Below, in pieces: positions 58,210-64,000 of a stretch of 64,000 bases of DNA (within the stretch, counting starts at the first letter, position 1; every line of letters starts with the position of its first letter). The translations under genes were made by a program, and so were the position numbers. The stretch lies in the NCBI GenBank assembly GCA_947572385.1, contig CANPBX010000005.1, forward strand, positions 1 through 64,000, in the 5' to 3' direction. This DNA is from an uncultured Clostridia bacterium (GTDB lineage: Bacteria > Bacillota > Clostridia > Oscillospirales > Acutalibacteraceae). Under the pieces are notes generated by a model that made no database searches, had not been told where the DNA came from, and saw only the letters and a program-made list of their open reading frames with translations.

Positions 58210-59760
58210 TCATTCCGCCGTTGGTACCGCCTGGTTATCCTTGAGCTTATCCACAAGCTCAGGCTTGCCGACGTACTGCATATGCGGGTATATAACCCGG
58301 AGCACTTCGTCGGGGAAGGCCCTGTCAAAAAACTCCTGCACGGCATTTGTGGCAGGCGCACCGTCTATCCGCTCATACTGCCTGTATACCGCCCCGGCAG
58401 ATACAGCCATATCGACCGCCATAAACACCGTAAACACTACCGTCAGCACACGCCCAAGCTTCTTCGGCACCTGCTCAAGCTTTTTAGACACCACCGGGTA
58501 CAGGTCCTTCACCCATACCAGCCCAAGTATCCCCCAAAAGATAGAGTACATAAGGTTGGTGCGCCCGCCCACATTAAATGCCGAGTCGCTGTACTCCCAG
58601 GACACGGTGCCGAAGGCCGCCTGCTGGACGAAGCTGCAAAAATACTCGAAGGCCGCGCCCACCACCATGCTGGCGATGAATATCAGCACGTCCCTTTGGT
58701 TGTACATCCTGCGAAGGAACAGGGTTATGGCCACGGCCCCGAAGCCGTACACCAGAATAAAGGGGCCCAGCACCAGGCTTACCCGCAGCTCAAACTGATG
58801 GGGCGGCAGTATAAGGGCGTATACGGTCTCAAGAAAACAGCCCACCACGTTGCCCGCCATGAATATCCAAAAGAGCTTCTCATAGCATATCATGTATCCA
58901 AAGGGCTTCTCCTGGCCCTCGCTGATATGGGGCTCATAGGCCTCTATAGCCGCCTGGTTGCGGCGTATAATGGCGTCCCGGGACTTTCTGCGGAACACGT
59001 CGATGCTCTCCCGCAGGGCCTCCAGCTGCTCGTTATGCCTGAGGGATTTAAGGTCCGGGAAGGCCTTCAGCAGGCGGCGGTGCAGCACATTGGAGTGCAG
59101 GGCCTGCTCATATCTCTCGTGGAGCTTTTCAGCGTCCAGCTGCATGACCTCGGCCCGCTTTTTGGCGCTGGCGGCGTGCTCAAACAGCCCCTTGCCCAGC
59201 TTGTCGGAGTCGGCTTTAAGCCGCGCGGCCACCAGGTCGAGCATCTTCAGCTTGCGGTTGAGCCCTATGATGGACACCACGGTTACCGACAGGTCAGCAA
59301 TAAGGATCCCGCCCATTACCGCCAGCAGCACCCACCCAAGGGCCTGAGGCATAAGGTGTACCAGGCGGCTGGTGGAGGGCACGATAAAGCGAACCACCAC
59401 CGCGCCCGCAAAGCCCCAGAGTACGGAGAATTTCAGGCAGACGTAGCCGCTCAGGTTGTGGGGTTCATTGGAATAGTCCCACCACTTCTGGCGGAATATC
59501 TTTTCAAGCAGGAAGCCCGCTGTCCACTCGAGAGCCGAGCCCAGTATCATGGAGCCCAAAAACAGCATTAGAGGGCTCTCCGCAAAGGGTCCCATAAACA
59601 GTGCGATAAGCGCCACGCCTACGCCATAGATGGGGCATACCGGACCGTTGAGAAACCCACGGTTTACAAAGCGCTTCTCTATAGCCGCCGCATACAGCAC
59701 CTCCCCGCACCAGCCAAGGAACGCGTAGATAAAGAAACAGTAGAGATAGGTGTAAAGCAT
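58210..59760 (-). CDS. Tandem-duplicated CmpB-family (PF06541-like) membrane protein
   Basis: 516 residues. Two related membrane halves, each with about 4-5 TM segments, flank a soluble coiled-coil region (about 165-295). The signatures are FLGWCGEVLYAAAI / GFLNGPVCPIYGVG in the first half and VVGCFLETVYALIL / SLVLGPFILVYGFG in the second, the mark of the putative ABC permease CmpB family (DUF1113). No ATPase partner lies adjacent. CGGAGG precedes the ATG at 59760. Substrate unknown. Confidence 0.85.
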   Translation of the reverse strand: MLYTYLYCFFIYAFLGWCGEVLYAAAIEKRFVNRGFLNGPVCPIYGVGVALIALFMGPFAESPLMLFLGSMILGSALEWTAGFLLEKIFRQKWWDYSNEPHNLSGYVCLKFSVLWGFAGAVVVRFIVPSTSRLVHLMPQALGWVLLAVMGGILIADLSVTVVSIIGLNRKLKMLDLVAARLKADSDKLGKGLFEHAASAKKRAEVMQLDAEKLHERYEQALHSNVLHRRLLKAFPDLKSLRHNEQLEALRESIDVFRRKSRDAIIRRNQAAIEAYEPHISEGQEKPFGYMICYEKLFWIFMAGNVVGCFLETVYALILPPHQFELRVSLVLGPFILVYGFGAVAITLFLRRMYNQRDVLIFIASMVVGAAFEYFCSFVQQAAFGTVSWEYSDSAFNVGGRTNLMYSIFWGILGLVWVKDLYPVVSKKLEQVPKKLGRVLTVVFTVFMAVDMAVSAGAVYRQYERIDGAPATNAVQEFFDRAFPDEVLRVIYPHMQYVGKPELVDKLKDNQAVPTAE

Positions 59761-59804
59761 AGAACAGTCCTCCGTATGACAGATATGCGCCTAAAACTCA
59801 GACT

Positions 59805-59833
59805 ATTTTAGCAGAGTATAATTAAATTGTAAA
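59805..59833 (-). promoter_or_regulatory. Sigma-A promoter of the CmpB-type gene
   Basis: On the minus strand TTTACA (59828-59833), 17 bases, TAAAAT (59805-59810), just after the end of the upstream nnr gene. Confidence 0.6.
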
Positions 59834-59837
59834 CCCC

Positions 59838-61334
59838 TTAACGCCTTTCAAGATCCTTAATAATTTCCGCCAGCATACCGACAATATCTGTAGGCAGCAT
59901 TCCCCTCTCGGAAAACCTGTCACGGCACCAGTTTCCAGCCAGCCCATGGAGGTAAGCGGCCCCCGCAGCCGCCTCAAAAGGGCCGGCCCCTTGGGCAAGG
60001 AATGCTCCGGCCATCCCCGCCAGTACATCGCCGCAGCCGCCCTTAGCCATGCCCGGGTTGCCGGTGGGGTTTATAGCGGCCCTGCCCTCAGGAGAGGCAA
60101 TGACCGTAGCCGCCCCCTTGAGCAGCGCCGTGCCGCCTGTAAGCTCAGAGAGCTCAAAAGCGGCGGGTATACGCTCACTCTGTATCTGCTGCACGCTCCT
60201 GCCAAGAAGCCGGGAGGCCTCTCCAGGGTGAGGCGTAACCACATGGGGCACGGCAAGGCTTTTCAGGTCAAACCCAGTCCTGGCGCAGAAGTTCAGCCCG
60301 TCGGCGTCTATAAGCAAAGGTGCCGGGCACTCCTCCAGGACCCTCCTTATGACCTCATCCTGCCCGCTCCCAAGCCCGCAGCCCAGCACACAGGCTGAAG
60401 CAGCTTTTAGGGCGCGGAGAAGCTCATCGCCGCCATCTCCACTGGCTATAACTGTAAAAACAGCCTCGGGCACGGCTCCGGCTATAATAGGGTAGACCCG
60501 CTCCCTGCACACGATATCCAGCAACCCGACCCCGCACCTGAGGGCTGCCCGGGCCGCCATAATACACGCCCCAGCCATGCCCCAGCTGCCGCATACCATC
60601 AGAAGCCGTCCCCGGCTCCCCTTATGGGCCTGGGCCCCGGCTAATTCCAGCAGGGGAGAGAGGCGCTCCGGCCCGGTTATCTCCCAAAGGGTCTCAGCCT
60701 TCGCAGTAAGCTTCTCCGGCACGCCAACCTGGCAGACCCTGACCTCCCCGCAAAATTCCTTTGCAGGATAGCTGACATGGGCGGGCTTGAGCCCGGTGAA
60801 GGCCGCGGTAATATCAGCCCTAAAGGTATCCTTGCAGGCACGGCCGCTGTCGCACTCAGCCCCGCTGGGCAGGTCAGCCGCAAGCTTATGGCAGTGGGAC
60901 TCATTGGCTATCCCCAGATACTCGGCGGATACCCCGTCCAGCTCACCTTTGAACCCAAACCCATACACACAGTCCACAATGAGCCCGGCCCCTCTAAGGG
61001 CGGCTTTAGCCTCGGCTCCGGGGCCCAGTACCCTCACAGCCCCGGGGAGCCTGTCAAAGGCCGCTCTGGAGAGCTTAGTCCCCGGCTCGCCGTGGAGCAG
61101 TATCACTGTGCAGACCACTCCCATCCCGGCAAGCTCCCCGGCGCAGACAAAGCCGTCCCCGCCGTTATTGCCCCTGCCGCAGAGGAGCGCCGCCCTGCTG
61201 GGGAGCCCCCAGGATCCCACCGCTAACCGTGCAAGTGAGGCCCCCGCCCGGTCCATCATCTCAGAGAGGCTGATGCCTTCCCGCTCCCCGGCCTGTTCCA
61301 GCGCCTGTATCTCTGTTTTACTAAAAAGCTTCAT
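59838..61334 (-). CDS. nnr: Bifunctional NAD(P)H-hydrate epimerase / ADP-dependent dehydratase
   Basis: 498 residues. The N-terminal YjeF domain (about 1-210) is the epimerase with CGRGNNGGDGFVCA and LIVDCVYGFG; the C-terminal ribokinase-like domain (about 225-498) is the dehydratase with VVTPHPGEASRLLG and GNPGMAKGGCGDVLAGMAGA. In the last motif Lys and Cys replace two Thr usually found. It repairs hydrated NADH/NADPH. CGGAGG precedes the ATG. Divergent from the riboswitch-ribU unit. Confidence 0.95.
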   Translation of the reverse strand: MKLFSKTEIQALEQAGEREGISLSEMMDRAGASLARLAVGSWGLPSRAALLCGRGNNGGDGFVCAGELAGMGVVCTVILLHGEPGTKLSRAAFDRLPGAVRVLGPGAEAKAALRGAGLIVDCVYGFGFKGELDGVSAEYLGIANESHCHKLAADLPSGAECDSGRACKDTFRADITAAFTGLKPAHVSYPAKEFCGEVRVCQVGVPEKLTAKAETLWEITGPERLSPLLELAGAQAHKGSRGRLLMVCGSWGMAGACIMAARAALRCGVGLLDIVCRERVYPIIAGAVPEAVFTVIASGDGGDELLRALKAASACVLGCGLGSGQDEVIRRVLEECPAPLLIDADGLNFCARTGFDLKSLAVPHVVTPHPGEASRLLGRSVQQIQSERIPAAFELSELTGGTALLKGAATVIASPEGRAAINPTGNPGMAKGGCGDVLAGMAGAFLAQGAGPFEAAAGAAYLHGLAGNWCRDRFSERGMLPTDIVGMLAEIIKDLERR

Positions 61335-61353
61335 GAACGACCTCCGTATGCTC

Positions 61354-61382
61354 TTGACGATCCGTTAAATACATACTATAAT
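61354..61382 (+). promoter_or_regulatory. Sigma-A promoter of the FMN riboswitch-ribU unit
   Basis: TTGACG (61354-61359), 17 bases, TATAAT (61377-61382); transcription starts near 61389, right before the aptamer. Confidence 0.8.
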
Positions 61383-61396
61383 TATACCAGCAAAAG

Positions 61397-61517
61397 GTCT
61401 TCGGGGCAAGGTGAAATTCCTTACCGGCAGTGAAAGTCTGCGAGCGCCTGCTGAGTTTCGGCGGCGTTGAACCGGTGTGATTCCGGTACCGACGGTACAG
61501 TCCGGATGAGAGAAGGC
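61397..61517 (+). promoter_or_regulatory. FMN riboswitch (RFN element)
   Basis: All conserved RFN blocks are present in order: TCTTCGGGGCAAGGTGAAAT, CTTACCGGCAGT, GAACCGGTGTGATTCCGGT, ACCGACGGTACAGTCCGG and ATGAGAGAAGG. P1 is CTTC / GAAG (61399-61402 / 61512-61515). An extra GCGGCGG / CCGCCGC hairpin (61519-61540) lies between the aptamer and the terminator. FMN binding should favour termination and shut off ribU. Confidence 0.97.
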
Positions 61518-61557
61518 TGCGGCGGTATGCTTCCCGCCGCCTGTTCCTGACGCATAG

Positions 61558-61588
61558 CCCCGGGCGTTTCTACGTCCGGGGATTTTTT
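61558..61588 (+). terminator. Riboswitch-controlled intrinsic terminator
   Basis: A 9-bp stem (61558-61566 / 61573-61581, one G-T) with a TTTCTA loop and six T at 61583-61588, upstream of ribU. Confidence 0.9.
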
Positions 61589-61631
61589 GCGGAAAAGGCC
61601 TTTGCAAATTTATAGGAAAGGTCATGATATT

Positions 61632-62234
61632 ATGGATCAAGCAAGTCAAGTTAAGAGAGTAAACATCCGGGCCCTGGCGGTCACAGCGGTGCTGGGGGCG
61701 GCAGCCTCGGCGCTGATGTTCATCGGCATACATGTGCCGCTGATGCCCAGCTTCCTGCAGCTGGACTTCAGCGAGCTCCCGGCACTGATTGCCTCCTTCA
61801 GCCTGGGGCCCCTGTCCGGCGTAGCTGTCTGCCTTATCAAAAACCTTGTACACCTCTTAGCCACCAGCACGGGCGGCGTAGGCGAGCTGAGCAATTTCCT
61901 TTTAGGCGCGGCATTTGTCCTTCCGGCGGGTATTATTTACAGGGTGAAGAAGACCCGCCTGGGGGCGCTTATAGGCGCGGTTATAGGGGCTGCGGCAATG
62001 GCGCTGCTGAGCCTGCCCAGCAACTATTTCATAGTCTACCCGGCCTATGGCCTTGTAATGCCCATGGAGGCGATACTCGATATGTACCGGGCCATCGATC
62101 CCAATGTGGGCAGTCTCTGGGACGCGCTTATCTGGTTCAATATGCCCTTCACCTTCGTAAAGGGGCTTCTCAGCACGGCGGTCACCTTCCTGATATACAA
62201 GCGGATTTCGCCAATTTTAAAGGGCACAAAATAG
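61632..62234 (+). CDS. ribU: Riboflavin ECF transporter S component RibU
   Basis: 200 residues from ATG 61632 (AGGAAAGG upstream). Five or six TM helices, with LDFSELPALIASFSLGPLSG, LIKNLVHLL and GELSNFLLGAAFVLPAGIIY, the RibU signature. Binds riboflavin outside and works with a shared ECF energising module not in this window. Control by the FMN riboswitch confirms the substrate. Confidence 0.96.
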   Translation: MDQASQVKRVNIRALAVTAVLGAAASALMFIGIHVPLMPSFLQLDFSELPALIASFSLGPLSGVAVCLIKNLVHLLATSTGGVGELSNFLLGAAFVLPAGIIYRVKKTRLGALIGAVIGAAAMALLSLPSNYFIVYPAYGLVMPMEAILDMYRAIDPNVGSLWDALIWFNMPFTFVKGLLSTAVTFLIYKRISPILKGTK

Positions 62235-62244
62235 TATAAAAAAG

Positions 62245-62279
62245 AGCGGTTATCTGCAAATTTAAGGCAGATAACCGCT
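62245..62279. terminator. Bidirectional terminator between ribU and the GGDEF-like gene
   Basis: A perfect 13-bp stem (62245-62257 / 62267-62279) with a 9-base loop; AAAAAAG on the left gives a T-run on the minus strand, TTTT follows on the right. Confidence 0.85.
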
Positions 62280-62284
62280 GAATT

Positions 62285-63652
62285 TTACTCTGAAATATCC
62301 TCTTTATGGAACTCGTACCCTCCGAGCCCGGTCTCCTTCACCAGGCGGAGTGCCTCCTCTGCCTGGATGTAAAGCTGGTCCGTAAAGCCGCCGGGGGAGA
62401 ACGCCCCGCCCACGCTGATGGACACCGGCGGCAGCCCGCCCCCCGGATGGGCCAGCCTGCGGTTTATATCCCGGACCTTCTGGCAGACGGCCTCCTGCTT
62501 CTCAGGGCTCATCTCGTCCATAACAACGGCAAACTTGTCGCCGTCTATGCGCGCGGGGTAGTCCGAGGCCCTAAAGCAGTCCTTAAGCAGCTTTGCCACA
62601 AGCTTCAGCACCTTATCGCCCGCGTCATGCCCGTATCCGTGGTTTATCTGGCTGAATTTATCGATATCGATAAGCAGCAGGGCGATGGGCCTGGGCTTCA
62701 GTCGCATCATGTTCTTAAGCTGGTCGAAGGCTGCAAGGTTCAGTATGCCCGTGAGCGGGTCGTGCTCGGCCCTATGCTGCAGGAGCATTTTATTGGCGGC
62801 GTCAAGCTCATATATGTCGTTATATGTCAGGGCCATGTACTTAAACTCATAGGCCCCGCTCACCGCCATGCGGCTGTCCTCATGTATGCACCTAACGTAC
62901 ATTTTAAGGGGCTTAACTATCAGAAGGGATATCATCACAAATATGAGCACGTTCAGAAGTAGCAGCAGGCTGAACGCTACAAGCTGTGTAGTCATGGCCC
63001 GGTTTAGATCCGCCATGGACGTCTCCTGGCGGTACTGGGTGCCGGACATCACATCTTTGATGAATGCCTCCACATTGTCGTTTATCAGAGCCTTCTTTGC
63101 CTGGTATTCCTCCCCGAATACCTTCTCCCGGGCAAGATCTATCTTCTCCAGGGAAGACATGGCCTTATGTCCCGGGAAAAGCTCGATCTCCTGCACCTCC
63201 TGGGGCAGCGCTGTGAGACCTGAGCCCTCGGCGGCAAGGCGTATGGCGTATATCTCCAGCTCCGTAAGCTGGTTCGACCTGTCCAGGGCCTTGCTCAGGT
63301 AACCCATGGCGGTCTCGCTGGCCTGGCCTTCCAGCTGCTCCAGGGCCAGATCCCGGCGGCGGTCCACGTTTATCTCATGGAAATAGTTATCCATATACTC
63401 GGGCTTTAGGGTAAAGGTGAACAGCCGCACCTGCTCTGTAAGGTAGTCAGAGCCGGATGTCACCAGCCCGGCGTTCTCCTGGCAGGAGACATACAGGTCG
63501 GTAATGGCCTTCATCGCCCTATATTCCTCGGCGGCCTGAAAGCTGACTATGAGCAGCGCCGCATAAAGCAGCACTGACAGGCCCATTATGCCGAAATTAG
63601 CATAGCGGACGTTCAGGCGGCGGATCTTATTCTTTTTCTCCCCGGTCTCCAT
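62285..63652 (-). CDS. Membrane protein with degenerate GGDEF domain
   Basis: 455 residues from ATG 63652 (AGGAG 9 bases upstream). TM1 about 22-40 and TM2 about 223-247 flank an extracytoplasmic helical sensor; a short linker leads to a GGDEF domain (about 295-450). Metal-binding and substrate motifs are present (LLIDIDKFSQINHGYGHDAG), but the GGDEF site itself is RIDGDKF (368-374): Gly to Asp at 370 and the catalytic Glu to Lys at 373. The inhibitory RxxD site (RASD, 361-364) is intact. It is therefore probably a c-di-GMP or nucleotide sensor rather than a synthase. Confidence 0.9.
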   Translation of the reverse strand: METGEKKNKIRRLNVRYANFGIMGLSVLLYAALLIVSFQAAEEYRAMKAITDLYVSCQENAGLVTSGSDYLTEQVRLFTFTLKPEYMDNYFHEINVDRRRDLALEQLEGQASETAMGYLSKALDRSNQLTELEIYAIRLAAEGSGLTALPQEVQEIELFPGHKAMSSLEKIDLAREKVFGEEYQAKKALINDNVEAFIKDVMSGTQYRQETSMADLNRAMTTQLVAFSLLLLLNVLIFVMISLLIVKPLKMYVRCIHEDSRMAVSGAYEFKYMALTYNDIYELDAANKMLLQHRAEHDPLTGILNLAAFDQLKNMMRLKPRPIALLLIDIDKFSQINHGYGHDAGDKVLKLVAKLLKDCFRASDYPARIDGDKFAVVMDEMSPEKQEAVCQKVRDINRRLAHPGGGLPPVSISVGGAFSPGGFTDQLYIQAEEALRLVKETGLGGYEFHKEDISE

Positions 63653-63699
63653 TTTCCTCAACTCCTAAAAGCTGGACTTCCATATCCAATAAATATATC

Positions 63700-64000
63700 T
63701 TATATGCTGAACATCAGGTCGGCATAGGTTGGATAGGGCCAGTGCTCACGGGCCACGTTCTGCTCAAGCTCATCCACCGTAAGGCGAAGGCGCTCCATAG
63801 CCGGGATTATAGTGTCCCGGTAGTGGGTGGCGGCGGTGAGTATGTTCGCGCTGCCGGAGCGGGAGTCGCAGAGGCAGTCCCCCAGCTCCTCCACCTGGGC
63901 ATAGGCCCGGTCCAGCAGGGAGGAGAGCTTCTCTATAAGCCCGCACTCCCCCACGCAGGGCAGCCCGGAGAGCACCGCGCGCTTGTTTGCCACAGCCTTT
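63700..64000 (-). CDS. glnN: Type III glutamine synthetase, C-terminal end (cut by window edge)
   Basis: The last 100 residues only; the frame is open to base 64000. The C-terminal signature of GlnN is clear: ATHYRDTIIPAMERLRLTVD, then DELEQNV and WPYPTYADLMF close to the end, matching the WP.PTY.DLLF ending of GSIII. Makes glutamine from glutamate and ammonia. Catalytic parts are outside the window. Confidence 0.85.
   Translation of the reverse strand, partial: KAVANKRAVLSGLPCVGECGLIEKLSSLLDRAYAQVEELGDCLCDSRSGSANILTAATHYRDTIIPAMERLRLTVDELEQNVAREHWPYPTYADLMFSI

Noticed and set aside
58198..59571. A 457-codon open frame on the plus strand opposite the CmpB-type gene
   Set aside because: Composition (His/Gln/Leu-rich, no recognisable domain) is that of an antisense shadow; the minus-strand frame has a promoter, ribosome site and TM pattern.
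1..64000. CRISPR array, IS element, prophage or tRNA cluster
   Set aside because: No regularly spaced direct repeats, transposase or integrase motifs or clover-leaf patterns were seen on reading both strands; a tool search was not possible.

Overview
The window looks like a chromosomal segment of a motile, Gram-positive-type anaerobe of the Clostridia, most likely Oscillospiraceae/Ruminococcaceae-like. I infer this from the Firmicute-style fla/che gene order (flgB-flgC-fliE-fliF ... flhB-flhA-fliA-flhO-flhP-cheC-cheD-cheV), the FliY-type switch protein, FliW/CsrA, strong AGGAGG ribosome sites with many TTG/GTG starts, an S-layer-homology protein, a type III glutamine synthetase tail and an FMN riboswitch before ribU. 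GC is near 57-60% in most genes. No tRNA, rRNA, CRISPR array, transposase or prophage gene was seen.

Layout. 1-6 kb, minus strand: a large secreted SLH protein cut by the left edge, then a FliK-like / FlhB-tail-like / PilZ operon. 6-16 kb, plus strand: cheA-cheW-cheR-cheB, then flgM-flgN-flgK-flgL-DUF6470-fliW-csrA ending at a perfect-palindrome terminator. 16.3-17.9 kb, minus: an orphan ParA ATPase with a ComFB protein. 18-21.6 kb, plus: fliD-fliS-fliT-like. 21.8-28.4 kb: a C39-like secreted peptidase (minus), an FtsE-like protein that has lost all its ATPase residues, a chemoreceptor, a long FtsA-like protein and a lipoprotein. 28.6-55.9 kb: a 31-gene fla/che superoperon closed by an intrinsic terminator, with internal promoters and hairpin-rich spacers. 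56-64 kb: glycogen-debranching enzyme, duplicated CmpB-type membrane protein, NAD(P)HX repair enzyme, FMN riboswitch plus ribU, a degenerate GGDEF protein and the end of glnN.

How it works together. The superoperon supplies the basal body, export gate, stator, switch and sigma-28 (FliA). FlgM is the anti-sigma factor, and sigma-28-like boxes precede flgM, cheA and fliD. FlgN, FliS and the FliT-like protein are chaperones; FliW/CsrA gives post-transcriptional control. The chemotaxis set has all three adaptation branches (CheR/CheB, CheC/CheD, CheV). Several possible cyclic-dinucleotide readers (PilZ, ComFB, degenerate GGDEF with an intact RxxD site, degenerate EAL-HDOD) surround it, with no clear active synthase. 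Flagellin, flhF, flhG and fliL are not in this window.

Most interesting: the pseudo-ATPase FtsE-like orphan, AT-rich mosaic islands in the exposed domains of FlgK, FliD, FlgE and the SLH protein, the ParA-ComFB pair, a second FliK-like/FlhB-like pair, FliY with two internal FliM-type CheY-docking motifs, and a small palindromic repeat in three spacers of the fla operon.
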